Assembly (NCBI GenBank): GCA_003140315.1
Contig: PLJS01000250.1
Coordinates: 9,305 to 61,057 of the forward strand
From: Hyphomicrobiales bacterium
GTDB taxonomy: Bacteria; Pseudomonadota; Alphaproteobacteria; Rhizobiales; Xanthobacteraceae
DNA: 51,753 nucleotides
Direction of reading: 5' to 3'
The translations under genes and the position numbers were made by a program. Shown one piece after another: positions 16,701-24,875 of this stretch. Every line of letters begins with the position of its first letter. Positions within the stretch are counted from its first letter, which is position 1. The notes beneath the pieces are model-generated. The model saw nothing but the letters and a program-made list of their open reading frames with translations. It was not told the origin of the DNA and ran no database searches.

Positions 16701-17192
16701 GCCTACAAGGACGAGTACGAGGTCGCGCGGCTTTATGCGGAGCCGTCATTCCTCGCGCAGGTGAAAAACGAGGTCGCGGGCGACATTCTCCGGCTCAAGT
16801 TCCACCTCGCCCCGCCGCTGCTCGCGCGCAAGGACAAGGTGACGGGCGTTGCGAAGAAGATGACGTTCGGGCCGTGGATGCTGCCGGCGTTCCGCGTGTT
16901 GGCGAAGTTCCGTGTCCTGCGCGGTACGGCATTCGACATCTTCGGCTACTCGGAGGAGCGCCGCACCGAGCGCAAGCTCGTTTCCGACTACGAGTCACTG
17001 CTGTCCGAGATCATGATCAAGCTCACGCCGGAGAACCATCCCATCGCGGTCGGGCTCGCCAATGTCCCGGAGAAAATCCGCGGCTTCGGTCACGTCAAGG
17101 CGCGGCATCTGGTGGCGGCGAAGGCGGACGAGGCGGCGCTGCTGGAGCAGTTCCGCTCCGGCCAGGCGCCGGTGCTCAAGGCCGCGGAATAG
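13707..17192 (+). CDS. Indolepyruvate ferredoxin oxidoreductase, fused single-chain form
   Basis: A 1161-residue fusion of the alpha and beta functions of the thiamine-pyrophosphate 2-oxoacid:ferredoxin oxidoreductase family. It oxidatively decarboxylates aryl 2-oxoacids such as indolepyruvate to the acyl-CoA during amino-acid breakdown. The N-terminal pyrimidine-type region has GYRGSPLGGLD; next come FCSGCPHN (about 432-439) and the TPP domain, with GIGCHFMSQWM and GEGANWIG. An iron-sulfur segment follows (CEGCGDCGVQSNC, about 634-646, and CNKDFSCLKGFC, about 668-679), then the gamma-like domain (VTGVGGTGIVTIGGVLG, from about 719). The ATG at 13707 has TTGGAGG just upstream; the frame opens at 13677. 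It is monocistronic and convergent with the EAL gene, with palindromes upstream suggesting repression. Confidence 0.93.
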   Translation: MTLKNVTLDDKYDLAQSRVFVTGYQALIRACLMQQERDRLAGLNTAGYVSGYRGSPLGGLDQQFMRAKPHLDKHNVLFQTGLNEDLAATALWGTQQAELRGEGKYDGVFGMWYGKGPGVDRTGDVFRHANFAGSSEHGGVLALMGDDHTAESSTTAHQSEFHFVDVMIPILNPAGVQEIIDYALYGWAMSRYCGSWAALKCMHETVESTAVVDAGLDRVKIVIPGDDEFKMPQGGLNIRLVDGILDMEARLHDYKRDAMLAFVRANKLNRVVISGGRNPKIGIITVGKSYLDVRQAFDELGIDEVKCNDLGIKVYKVACPWPISRRELREFAEGLELIIVVEEKRSLIEVQVREELYGSANQPVVIGKRDEQENWLFPVKGALDPNEIAIAVGERVLKRAHNDELATRVSRLKQGQSAVAAMTDVSARTPYFCSGCPHNSSTVVPQGMRAYAGIGCHFMSQWMDRNTLGWTHMGGEGANWIGEAPFSKRNHVFQNLGDGTYNHSGYLAIRAAAASGVNITYKILFNDAVAMTGGQRNDGGLTVPIIARQVAAEGAKKIVIVTDEPWKYPKDANFPKGVTIHHRDDLMAVQTGLADVPGLTVLIYDQTCAAEKRRRRKRGQFPDPDRRVIINELVCEGCGDCGVQSNCVSVQPLDTEWGRKRTIDQSACNKDFSCLKGFCPSFVTVEGAKLKRGKAVEAPANLPALPEPASPEIGQTYSIIVTGVGGTGIVTIGGVLGMAAHLEGKGIGIIDQAGLAQKGGAVYSHIRIAKRPEDIHAIRVAAGECDLVLGGDMVVVGNKKVLSTAKLGGTTMVVNTAEILPGDFTRNADFSLPTERLKRAIRTAAGAERTRFVDATRLATALLGNSIGANIFMVGYAYQLGALPLSAESIEKAIELNGEAVPMNLAAFQFGRRAAFDPASVEALVKPAPESASDARRLSQSFEEIVARRVQFLTAYQNVAYAARYKKLVDRVQAAEATKAPGKSGLAEAVARYAFKLMAYKDEYEVARLYAEPSFLAQVKNEVAGDILRLKFHLAPPLLARKDKVTGVAKKMTFGPWMLPAFRVLAKFRVLRGTAFDIFGYSEERRTERKLVSDYESLLSEIMIKLTPENHPIAVGLANVPEKIRGFGHVKARHLVAAKADEAALLEQFRSGQAPVLKAAE

Positions 17193-17225
17193 TCTCGCGT
17201 TCTCGCCTTGGTTCCCGTTGCAGGA

Positions 17226-18488
17226 CTATGCGACGAGGACGGCCGGTGCCCCGCCTTCGAATAGCTTCACGGCGTCCTCGCGCGGCATCGGGCGAGCCAG
17301 GTAATAACCCTGCGCGGCTTCGACCCCGAGCGCCCGCAACGTATTGAGTTCGGAGGCCGTCTCGACGCCCTCGGCGACGATGCGGCTGTTGAGCTGGTGC
17401 GCGAATCCCACCAGCGCTTGCGCGAGCGCGCGGCGCGCCGGGTCGAGATCGACGCTGCGAGTCAGCGCCATATCGAGTTTGATGATGTCCGGCCGCAGGT
17501 GAAGGATGTGCTGCAGGCTGGCATAGCCGGCTCCCGCATCGTCGACGGCCAGGCGAAGGCCGCGCGCGCGCAACGGCTCCATCGCGTTGAGCAGTTTGTC
17601 ATAATCGTCGACGCGCGCGTGCTCGGTGATCTCCAGCACGATCCGATCCGTCTGGAACCCATCCAGCGCGCTTTCGAATTCGCCGCTCTGGATGGTTTCC
17701 GGAGACGCGTTCACCGACAGGTAGGCCTGCGGCGGAAAGGACTGAAGTGCCAAAAGCGCCAAGTGGATCGCGGCGCCTTCGAGCGCCGTCCCGAGGCCGG
17801 TTTCGGCCGCTTCGCTGAACCACTTGTCGGGCGAGCGCGCGGGCGCGCCGGCGAAGCGGGACAGGGATTCCACCCCGATGGGCTTGCGCGTTTCGATGTT
17901 CCAGATCGGCTGGTAGACGATCGAAAGCGCCTGCCCGTCGATCGCGTTGCGGATGCGCCCGTGCTTCTCTTCCGCTTTCTGCGTGGCCGTGCGATCGCGA
18001 TTGATCTCGAAGGCGGCGAGATCGGCGAACACCTTCATCATTTGCAGGTCGCGCTCGTGCAGCGAGTGATCGGGCGCGAAACCGAGGCAGCAGAACATGC
18101 CGTAGAGCTCGCCATCGGGCAGCCGGATCGGGACGCTCATGTGCTTGCCGACCGGCACGGCCTGCGTGATCGGCAGCGCCACCGCGATCGGCTCGGCTGC
18201 GGTATCCGGAATGATCTGCGGCAGGCGCCCTTCAAGAATATGCCGGCAATAAATGTCGTCGAGCGAATGCGAGTCGCCGACCTTGATCTTGGCATCCAGA
18301 CCCGGCGCATCGACCTGGCGAAACACCGCGCGGTTGTCTACGAACTCGGAAACGTAGGCGACTTCCATGTCGAGGTGCGAGCGGATCGCCTGCAAGGCGC
18401 GCTTGACCACCCGTCCGCAGACCGGGTGTCGCCCGCCGCCGAGATCAGATTGTAAAGGGCGTCCTCGGCTGCTTCCGGCATCGTGCAC
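17226..18488 (-). CDS. GAF-EAL cyclic-di-GMP phosphodiesterase, probable frameshift near the start
   Basis: The open frame encodes 420 residues: a GAF domain (about 25-165) and an EAL domain (about 180-412). EAL-type catalytic residues are present: E207 in ESLSR (ESL in place of EAL), Asn in SVNASP, Glu in LEITEH, the DD pair in AVDDAGAGYAS, Lys in IKLDM and EGVET. Hydrolysis of c-di-GMP to pGpG is therefore likely, perhaps regulated by a GAF ligand. The beginning is odd. This frame would start at GTG 18488 with unusual residues, whereas a one-base-shifted frame gives an ATG at 18481 after GGGAG and a plausible N-terminus (MPEAAEDALYNLISAAGD). The two frames would join near 18410-18415, suggesting a one-base indel, real or sequencing. 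It is alone and convergent with the oxidoreductase gene. Confidence 0.85.
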   Translation of the reverse strand: MHDAGSSRGRPLQSDLGGGRHPVCGRVVKRALQAIRSHLDMEVAYVSEFVDNRAVFRQVDAPGLDAKIKVGDSHSLDDIYCRHILEGRLPQIIPDTAAEPIAVALPITQAVPVGKHMSVPIRLPDGELYGMFCCLGFAPDHSLHERDLQMMKVFADLAAFEINRDRTATQKAEEKHGRIRNAIDGQALSIVYQPIWNIETRKPIGVESLSRFAGAPARSPDKWFSEAAETGLGTALEGAAIHLALLALQSFPPQAYLSVNASPETIQSGEFESALDGFQTDRIVLEITEHARVDDYDKLLNAMEPLRARGLRLAVDDAGAGYASLQHILHLRPDIIKLDMALTRSVDLDPARRALAQALVGFAHQLNSRIVAEGVETASELNTLRALGVEAAQGYYLARPMPREDAVKLFEGGAPAVLVA

Positions 18489-18735
18489 TCCCGTGGGTCA
18501 AGGACACGTAACGGCTGAGATCGCACATCGGGCATCGCCGTCGCGGTTTTCGTCGCGTCATGGATAAAAAAACATGACCGGCGCAGCGGGCAGATGATGG
18601 ACAGTCGTAAACCGGCACTTGTATCGGTGCGCGGAGATGTCGTTTGCGGAGCAATTGGCCGCGGATTCCCGGCTGTTCTCTTCGGCCGATATCTCTATGC
18701 TTTGGTAAAATGTCAGGGCTAACGGGAGAGACGCC

Positions 18736-19902
18736 ATGCGGCCGTTCGAAGGCATCCGGGTAATCGACATTACGCACGTGCTGGCGGGGCCGTTCGCGGC
18801 CTATCAGCTCGCTGTGCTCGGCGCCGACGTGATCAAGGTCGACGATCCGAACGATCCGGATCAGAGCCGCAGCAGTGGCACCGACAAGGAACTCAATCGC
18901 CGCCAGATGGGGACGGGCTTCCTGACGCAAGCTTCCAACAAGCGCGCCATTACCCTCGACCTCAAGACTGAGCGCGATCGCGATATCCTGAAGAAACTGG
19001 TCGCGACCGCGGATGTGTTCGTCGAGAACTACCGGCCGGGCGCGTTCGAGGCGCTCGGCCTTGGCTATGAGGTCCTATCGAAGATCAATCCGCGCCTGAT
19101 CTATGCGTCGTTCTCGGCGTTCGGCCAGAATGGTCCGCGCGGGCAGCAGACGGCCTACGATCACGTCATCCAGGCGACCTCTGGCATCATGGCGATGACC
19201 GGCACCAAGGACGTGAACCCGGTGAAGTTCGGTTCACCGGCGATCGATTACGCGACCGGCATGACCGGCGCCTTCGCGCTCTCCGCCGCGCTGTTCCAGC
19301 GCGAGAAGACCGGCAAAGGCCAGCGCATCGACATGGCGATGCTCGACGTCGCGATGATCCTGATGAGTTCGCATCTCACCGGCTATCTGCGCAACGGCGT
19401 GCATCCCAAGCCCCACGGAAACCGCCATCCGCACGCGACCAATGGCGCGTTCCAGACCAAAGACGGCATCGTGATGCTCGGCGCGAGCAACGTCCGCCAG
19501 CAGAAGCGATTGTGGACGCTGCTCGACCGCGCCGAGATGATCAAGAAGACGAATGATGAGCGCGACGCCGACCACGCCAACGAGATCGCGGTGCTGGAAG
19601 AGGTCATGCTGACGCGTACCGCCGACGAGTGGGAGGAATTCCTGCAGGCGCGGCATGTGCCGGCGTGCCGCGTACGCACCATGGGCGAGGCGGTCGCCGA
19701 TCCGCAGATCGCGACACGCGGCATTTTGCATCGCCACGAAGGCGCGACCGGTGTCGAGGGAGCTTTCAATGTGCCGATGGCCCCGTTCAAATTTGCGCAT
19801 GGCGGCCCGCGCATCGATACCCCGCCTCCGGGACTCGGCGAGCACAATGAACAGGTGTTCGCGGAGCTAGGCTACGGGCCGAAAGCGACCGCCGCGGAGT
19901 GA
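18736..19902 (+). CDS. CaiB/BaiF family (class III) CoA-transferase
   Basis: A 388-residue enzyme starting RPFEGIRVIDITHVLAGPF, the characteristic N-terminus. Other family marks are YQLAVLGADVIKVDDP, SNKRAITLDLKT, ADVFVENYRPGA, and the catalytic Asp171 in SPAIDYATG. These enzymes move CoA between carboxylic acids through an enzyme-linked anhydride; formyl-, succinyl- and aryl-CoA systems all belong here, so the substrate is open. GGGAG precedes the ATG. A Bug-family receptor follows after 7 bases, so the pair may take up and activate the same carboxylic acid. Confidence 0.92.
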   Translation: MRPFEGIRVIDITHVLAGPFAAYQLAVLGADVIKVDDPNDPDQSRSSGTDKELNRRQMGTGFLTQASNKRAITLDLKTERDRDILKKLVATADVFVENYRPGAFEALGLGYEVLSKINPRLIYASFSAFGQNGPRGQQTAYDHVIQATSGIMAMTGTKDVNPVKFGSPAIDYATGMTGAFALSAALFQREKTGKGQRIDMAMLDVAMILMSSHLTGYLRNGVHPKPHGNRHPHATNGAFQTKDGIVMLGASNVRQQKRLWTLLDRAEMIKKTNDERDADHANEIAVLEEVMLTRTADEWEEFLQARHVPACRVRTMGEAVADPQIATRGILHRHEGATGVEGAFNVPMAPFKFAHGGPRIDTPPPGLGEHNEQVFAELGYGPKATAAE

Positions 19903-19909
19903 AAAACTC

Positions 19910-20875
19910 ATGAGATATTCGCCGATGCGGCTCGTCGCAGCCGCCTTCCTGCTTCTCGCCTTCATGGCGCCGCTTGCCGCTGAGGATTATCCCGATCATC
20001 CGATCCGCCTGATCATTCCGTTCCCGCCGGGCGGCAGCAACGACGTGGTCGGGCGCCTTGTCGCGAAGCAATTGTCGATCAGGCTCGGGCAACAGGTGAT
20101 CGTCGACAATCGCGGCGGGGCGGGCGGCGTGATCGGCACGGAAGCGGCGGCCCAAGCCGCGCCCGACGGTTACACGCTGCTCGTCGTTTCGCTCGCGCAC
20201 GCCGTCAACCCGTCGCTCTACAAGCTCAATTACGATCCGATCAAATCCTTCGCGCCGATCTCCATCATGGCGACAGGGCCGAACGTGCTGGTCGTCAATC
20301 CGGAGCTGCCGGTGCACTCGGTCAAGGAGTTGCTCGCGCTCGCCAAGGAAAAGCCGGGCGCGCTCGACTACGCGTCGGCCGGGGTCGGCAGCTTCCAGCA
20401 TCTCGGCGGCGAACTGTTCAAGCTCGTCGCCGGCGTCGATCTTCAGCACGTGCCCTACAAGGGCGGCGGCCCCGCGATGCAGGACGTGATCGCCGGCCAC
20501 GTCAAGATCATGTTCTCCTCGCTGGTGCAGACGACGCCGTTCATCAAGTCGGGCCAGTTGCGCGCGCTCGGCATCGGCAGCCGGGACCGCAACCCGATCC
20601 TGCCTGACGTGCCGACGATCGCTGAAGCCGGCGTGCCCGGCTATCAGGCCGACAACTGGTGGGGGATCGTGGCTCCCGCCGGCTTGCCGCAGCCGATCGT
20701 CGACAAGCTCTACGCCGCCGTCCAGGAGGTGTTGAAATCGCCGGAGCTGACGGAGGCCTTCGGGCGCGAGGGCGCGGCCGCCGTCACGATGACCACGCCT
20801 GAGTTCGCCGCGTACATTCAGAGCGAGATGGCGAAGTGGGCGCGCGTGGTGAAGGAAGGCAACATCAAGCCGTAG
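19910..20875 (+). CDS. Bug family (TctC-like) tripartite tricarboxylate receptor
   Basis: A 321-residue periplasmic binding protein. Signal peptide about residues 1-24 (LVAAAFLLLAFMAPLAA), then the Bug hallmark start YPDHPIRLIIPFPPGGSNDV, VDNRGGAGGVIGTEAAAQA, and YKGGGPAMQDVIAGHV, PTIAEAGVPGYQ. Such receptors bind carboxylates or similar anions for TctAB permeases, but no tctA/tctB is nearby, as is usual for the many orphan Bug genes. It is 7 bases downstream of the CoA-transferase gene and so shares its transcript, which suggests a common organic-acid substrate. Confidence 0.93.
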   Translation: MRYSPMRLVAAAFLLLAFMAPLAAEDYPDHPIRLIIPFPPGGSNDVVGRLVAKQLSIRLGQQVIVDNRGGAGGVIGTEAAAQAAPDGYTLLVVSLAHAVNPSLYKLNYDPIKSFAPISIMATGPNVLVVNPELPVHSVKELLALAKEKPGALDYASAGVGSFQHLGGELFKLVAGVDLQHVPYKGGGPAMQDVIAGHVKIMFSSLVQTTPFIKSGQLRALGIGSRDRNPILPDVPTIAEAGVPGYQADNWWGIVAPAGLPQPIVDKLYAAVQEVLKSPELTEAFGREGAAAVTMTTPEFAAYIQSEMAKWARVVKEGNIKP

Positions 20876-20890
20876 TGCGGCGCGCGAGCG

Positions 20891-21673
20891 TCATTTCGGC
20901 GCGGCGGGCGCAAACTCCATCCCGCTCTCCAGGATCGCGGCTTTCGCCGCGGGCGAGATGAGGTATGCGATCAGCGCCTTCCCGGCGTCCGGCTCCTTGG
21001 CGCCGGTCGCGATGCCGGCCGCGAACAGGTTGACGACCTGCAGCTCGGCCGGGATCGGGCCGACGATGTCGATACCCGGAAACGGACGAAGCTCGCTCAC
21101 CGGCTGGAAACCGATCTCGGCTTCCCCGCGTGCCACGACCTTGGCGACCGGCTCGGCCGGGATCTTGCGCGCCTTGTCCTTGATCGCCTCGTAGACCCCG
21201 ATGCGCTGGAACAGCGTCGTGGAGAGATAGACGCCGCTCGCTGAGTCCGAATAGGCGATCGACTTCGCGGCGAGCAGCGCCTTTTTGAAATTCTCGACCG
21301 TCGAGATGCCGGGTTTGGGCGCGCCCGACTTCACCGCCATCGCGATCGGCGACCAGGCGAGATCGGCACGACCTTCGGCCATCACCTTGCCGCTCTTGAT
21401 CAGCTTGTCGAGTGCATAGCCGACCATGATTACGACATCGGCGTCCTCGCCGCGCGCGAGCCGGTTGGGGATCGCCTGCGGCGTCTCGCCCATCGAGGGG
21501 CCGCCGACCGTCGTCACCTTGTGGCCGGTCGCGCGCTCGAACTCCGGCACCAGCTTCTCGTAGGCGGCGGAAAAGCCGCCCGAGATCATCACCTTGATGT
21601 CGGCCGCGCTCGCGGCGCCCGGGAACAGCAGAATACCGATCAGCAGCCCGCGCGCGAAAGACGAAATGCGCAT
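20891..21673 (-). CDS. Periplasmic substrate-binding protein, ModA-like
   Basis: A 260-residue exported protein. Signal peptide about residues 1-23 (ARGLLIGILLFPGAASA), then DIKVMISGGFSAAYEKLVPEFERATG, the pattern of molybdate/extracellular solute-binding proteins of the ModA type; ADVVIMVGYALDKLIKSGKV and LIAYLISPAAKAAILESGM follow. Many such stand-alone proteins bind ligands other than molybdate. No ABC permease or ATPase is adjacent, so the transport partner is unknown. It faces the Bug gene tail to tail and diverges from the amidohydrolase gene across 113 bases. Confidence 0.85.
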   Translation of the reverse strand: MRISSFARGLLIGILLFPGAASAADIKVMISGGFSAAYEKLVPEFERATGHKVTTVGGPSMGETPQAIPNRLARGEDADVVIMVGYALDKLIKSGKVMAEGRADLAWSPIAMAVKSGAPKPGISTVENFKKALLAAKSIAYSDSASGVYLSTTLFQRIGVYEAIKDKARKIPAEPVAKVVARGEAEIGFQPVSELRPFPGIDIVGPIPAELQVVNLFAAGIATGAKEPDAGKALIAYLISPAAKAAILESGMEFAPAAPK

Positions 21674-21786
21674 GCGATCCTCCCCTTGGTTTTGCGCGAT
21701 GTTAGTCGGATGCGGCGGCCTGCACTACCGGCAAAAACCTGTGCTAGCCTCGCGTCAACGCTGCCAAAAAGATCGGGGAGGACATC

Positions 21787-22887
21787 ATGACCACGCGCAG
21801 GAATTTTCTCAGGGGCGCCGGTTCCGCGGCCGGCATCGTGTTCTGCGGGTGCGGACTGCCTACGAGCGCGCATGCCGAGAAGCCGGCCGCCCGCCTGCCG
21901 ATCATGATCAAAGGCAAGCGGATCAAGACCATCGACGTGCATGCGCATTGCTTCTTCCAGCAGGCATTGGATCTCAGCGGCGACAAGGTCGAGAACGTCG
22001 TGGCTCCCGTGAAGGGCATCCCGGAGCACTTCATCGTCGTCGAGAACCGGCTCAAGGAAATGGACGCGATGGGGATCGACATGGAGATCCTGTCGATCAA
22101 TCCGTTCTGGTATCGCAAGGAGCGCGACGTCGCGGAGGCCGTCACCAAGCTTCACAATGAAAAGCTCGCCGAGCTGTGCGCGCAGAAGCCGGACCGTTTC
22201 GGGGCGTTCGCGTCGCTCCCGCTGCAGTTCCCCGATCTCGCCGTGCAGATGCTGGAGACCGCGGTCAAGAAGCAGGGCCTGAAAGGCGCCGCGATCGGCG
22301 GCAGCGTGGTCGGCGAAGATTTTTCATCCGAACGATTTCACACCGTTTGGCGGAAGGCCGAAGAGCTCGGCGCGGTGCTGTTCATCCACCCGCAGACGCA
22401 GCCGCAACTCGCCGGGCGCTACAAGGGCAATGGCTGGCTCTCGAACACGATCGGCAATCCGCTCGACACCACGATCGCGCTCCAGCATCTCGTCTTCGAG
22501 GGTACGCTCGACAAATTCCCCGGACTCAAGGTGCTGGCGGCGCATGGCGGCGGCTTCCTGCCGTCCTATGCGATGCGCGGCGATCACGCCTGCTTCGTCT
22601 CGCCGCCGGGCTGCAACCCCGACATCAAGCTGAAGAAGAAGCCGTCGGAATATCTCAACCAGCTCTATTTCGACGCGATGGTGTTCTCCGCCGAGGGTCT
22701 GCGCCATCTCGCGGCTCAGGTCGGCGTCAGCCAATTGATGCTCGGCACCGACCATCCAATCCCATGGGAGGTGCATCCCGTCGATCACGTGTTCGCCACG
22801 ACCACGCTGTCCGACAAGGACAAGGCCGCGATCCTCGGCGGCAACGCCGCAAAGCTGTTCGGGATCAAGACGAACGGGATCGGCTAG
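21787..22887 (+). CDS. Tat-exported metal-dependent amidohydrolase (ACMSD-like, amidohydrolase_2)
   Basis: A 366-residue protein with a twin-arginine signal (TRRNFLRGAGSAAG, likely cleavage after SAHA at residue 30). The barrel has the first metal ligands in TIDVHAHCFF (His52, His54), then FIHPQTQPQ, LAAHGGGFLPSY and the metal Asp in LGTDHPIPWE, so the active site looks complete. Homologues of this family include aminocarboxymuconate-semialdehyde decarboxylase and hydratase- or decarboxylase-like enzymes acting on aromatic-breakdown products. Export in folded form with its metal explains the Tat signal. GGGGAGG lies upstream of the ATG. The specific reaction is not known. Confidence 0.88.
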   Translation: MTTRRNFLRGAGSAAGIVFCGCGLPTSAHAEKPAARLPIMIKGKRIKTIDVHAHCFFQQALDLSGDKVENVVAPVKGIPEHFIVVENRLKEMDAMGIDMEILSINPFWYRKERDVAEAVTKLHNEKLAELCAQKPDRFGAFASLPLQFPDLAVQMLETAVKKQGLKGAAIGGSVVGEDFSSERFHTVWRKAEELGAVLFIHPQTQPQLAGRYKGNGWLSNTIGNPLDTTIALQHLVFEGTLDKFPGLKVLAAHGGGFLPSYAMRGDHACFVSPPGCNPDIKLKKKPSEYLNQLYFDAMVFSAEGLRHLAAQVGVSQLMLGTDHPIPWEVHPVDHVFATTTLSDKDKAAILGGNAAKLFGIKTNGIG

Positions 22888-22996
22888 CCAACGCCGCGCC
22901 GCCCGCCTGCGGCGTCAGGCATGCCGAACCGATCGCCTCCGTTCTGCGACCAATGAAGGCATCCCCCGCGTACGGGGCGATCACGCGGAGGCCTTC

Positions 22997-23191
22997 ATGG
23001 GCGGTGGCGACAAGGGCAAATGGGGCAAGTGAATCCTGGTGAACGCGGTCATTGCCGCATGGATCGTCTACGACATGGCGACGGCGACCGAGGCGCCGAG
23101 ACAGGCCGTCATGATCCTTGAATATGCCCTGCTGGCCTGCGCGTTGTTCGGGCTGGTCGGCTCGGCGGTGAAATACATGTCGGAGGCGTGA
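22997..23191 (+). pseudogene. Small membrane-protein gene interrupted by an in-frame TGA
   Basis: ATG at 22997 follows a good GGAGG (about 6 bases away). The frame gives 11 residues (GGGDKGKWGK after Met), then TGA at codon 12, then continues open for 52 codons to TGA at 23189-23191. The continuation is a credible small membrane protein: ILVNAVIAAWIVYDMATATE, then EYALLACALFGLVGSAVKYM. A TGG (Trp) to TGA change would explain it (KWGKW...). The gene could be a pseudogene, or the downstream part could restart at GTG 23039, although no good ribosome-binding site is seen there. I do not recognise the family. Confidence 0.5.
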
Positions 23192-23211
23192 GCTCCGCGA
23201 TTGGCTGCGCT

Positions 23212-23496
23212 TCAATCATCGTCGAACGGGAGACCGTTGTCGTCGGCGTCGACGCCGCGCTTCGGGTCCTGCGTGTAGACCATGCAGCCGGCGCGGAACG
23301 CCCGCGAGTTGGTGACCTCGCACAAGCGCGGATCTTTTACGTGGCCGCGCTCGGCCCAGAGATAACCCCTGATATAGCCGGCGCAGGTCCGCCGTTTGCA
23401 TTCGTATCCGCCGAACGAGCGCGCGTCGGCCGAGGTTGAGAAGAGTAGCGTGCCGGCAAACGAAATCGCCGCGCAGATGGATATCGTCTTGTGCAT
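23212..23496 (-). CDS. Small secreted Cys-rich protein of unknown function
   Basis: A 94-residue protein with a signal peptide (HKTISICAAISFAGTLLFSTSADA, cleavage likely after ADA, about residue 25). The mature part, about 69 residues, has four Cys (YECKR, RTCAG, RLCEV, AGCMV), enough for two disulfides, and an acidic C-terminus (VDADDNGLPFDDD). The ATG at 23496 is chosen over the longer frame from 23541 because GGGGG lies 6-10 bases upstream and the signal peptide starts there. The function is unknown. It stands alone. Confidence 0.6.
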   Translation of the reverse strand: MHKTISICAAISFAGTLLFSTSADARSFGGYECKRRTCAGYIRGYLWAERGHVKDPRLCEVTNSRAFRAGCMVYTQDPKRGVDADDNGLPFDDD

Positions 23497-23530
23497 CGTG
23501 CCCCCGATACCGTGACCCAGCTCATAGCTT

Positions 23531-23616
23531 GTAGTCCGCATGAAGCGAAGCGCAATGCGGGGCTGCTTCGCGATGGCGCGGCCGCTCCCGGATTTCGCTT
23601 CGCTCAGCCGGGCTAC
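23531..23616. repeat. Inverted-pair REP-like repeat (GTAGCCCGG family)
   Basis: Left arm 23531-23562 (GTAGTCCGCATGAAGCGAAG...) and right arm 23585-23616, whose reverse complement begins GTAGCCCGGCTGAGCGAAGC, are diverged inverted copies, each with an internal GCGAAGCG-type stem. This sequence type is common between genes in Bradyrhizobium-like genomes. The right arm ends only 3 bases from the stop codon of the enolase-superfamily gene. Confidence 0.75.
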
Positions 23617-23619
23617 GCT

Positions 23620-24723
23620 CTACTTCGATGTAAACTCCCTCCGCACCTCGTCCTTGAACTTGAGCCCATGCCCCGGCGTTTCGGGCGCGGTGATGAAGCC
23701 GTCCTTGATCACCGGCATCTCGACCCAGAGATCGTCGAGCAGCCCCATGTTCTCGGCCCAGATGCCGTTCGGGATCGAAGCGAGCAGGTGCACATTGAGT
23801 TCGGGGAAGAGATGCGGCGCAATGGTGATGCCCCAGGTATCGGCGAGCGTCGCAATTTTCCGCAAATCCGTCATGCCGCCGCGCATCGGGTCGGGCTGCA
23901 GGATCGGCAGGCAGGGGTTTGTGAAGAACGGCCGCAGGTCGTAGCGTGTGAAATGCGTCTCGCCGCCGACCACGCGCATGTCGAGCGCGGCGGCGATGCG
24001 CTGGTAGCCGGCGAAATCGTCCGCCGGCACCGGCTCTTCCAGCCAGTAGATATCGTATTCCTCGAACTTGCGCCCCATCTCGATCGCGACGTCGGCGCTC
24101 CAGCCCATGTTGACGTCGATCATGATGTCGATGTCGGGCCCGACGGCCTCGCGCATGCGGCGCACGTTTTCGAGATCCTGCGCCGGCGTATGCACATGCG
24201 CGACCTGCATCTTGATCGCCTTGTAGCCCTGCTTCACGTAGGTCAGCGCCTTCTCGATCATCCCGTCGCCGCCGGCTCCGCGGAAACAGCCCGAGCCGTA
24301 GATTGGAATTTGCGAGCGGTAATGCCCCCACAGCCGGTGCAGCGGGAGGTTCGCGCGCTTGCCGACCGCGTCCCACAGCGCGATGTCCAACGCCGACATC
24401 GCCATGCAGGCGATGCCGCCGCGGCCATAGGTCATGGTGGTGGTCCACAGGTCCTTCCAGATCGCCTCGACGGCGGTTGCGTCCTTGCCGATGACGCGCG
24501 GGATCACGCATTCGTCGAGGAAGGTCGCGATGGTGCGCAGGCCGGGCCGGAAGTGAAACAGATAGCCCATGCCGGTGACGCCGCCGGCGGTTTCCACGTC
24601 GACGATGAGAACGCCGCGGTCGGGCCCGAGCGCATGGCCCTTGATCCACTCCGGGTTCGCCCAAGGCATGCGCAGGATCGTCACGCGCACGTCGCGGATG
24701 GTCATGTCGGGAGCGTCGGTCAT
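23620..24723 (-). CDS. Mandelate racemase/muconate lactonizing enzyme family protein (enolase superfamily)
   Basis: A 367-residue enzyme. The N-terminal capping domain (RDVRVTILRMPWANP...) is followed by a barrel with the KxK-type base region (YKAIKMQ), metal-ligand candidates in MIDVNMGW (Asp), YWLEEPVP (Glu) and VVGGETH (Glu), and a late APHLFPE His. The superfamily abstracts a proton alpha to a carboxylate; sugar-acid dehydratases and racemases are the commonest functions, and the exact substrate is open. The ATG at 24723 has GAGGAAA upstream; the frame opens at 24762. Its stop codon lies against an intergenic repeat. No sugar-acid transporter is adjacent. Confidence 0.88.
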   Translation of the reverse strand: MTDAPDMTIRDVRVTILRMPWANPEWIKGHALGPDRGVLIVDVETAGGVTGMGYLFHFRPGLRTIATFLDECVIPRVIGKDATAVEAIWKDLWTTTMTYGRGGIACMAMSALDIALWDAVGKRANLPLHRLWGHYRSQIPIYGSGCFRGAGGDGMIEKALTYVKQGYKAIKMQVAHVHTPAQDLENVRRMREAVGPDIDIMIDVNMGWSADVAIEMGRKFEEYDIYWLEEPVPADDFAGYQRIAAALDMRVVGGETHFTRYDLRPFFTNPCLPILQPDPMRGGMTDLRKIATLADTWGITIAPHLFPELNVHLLASIPNGIWAENMGLLDDLWVEMPVIKDGFITAPETPGHGLKFKDEVRREFTSK

Positions 24724-24875
24724 CGGGCGTTTCCTCAGGGCTTGTGTCGCGTTGAGCCACACTATACGCGTGCCGCGCTGCCCAAGTCAGCGCGGGACGG
24801 AGATGTCGCGCATGCATTCCGCGGTGCGAGGGGCCGGGCGCGACGAAAGGCCAATTGTTTAGGCGTGCCCAAGCC

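Noticed and set aside
18558-18735. Short minus-strand frame in the gap before the CoA-transferase
   Set aside because: No Shine-Dalgarno sequence, unusual composition and overlap with the CoA-transferase start; treated as noise. A TAAAAT at 18707 has no -35 partner.
22997-23191. Selenocysteine at the in-frame TGA
   Set aside because: No SECIS-like hairpin or redox motif surrounds the codon; a Trp-to-stop change explains it better.
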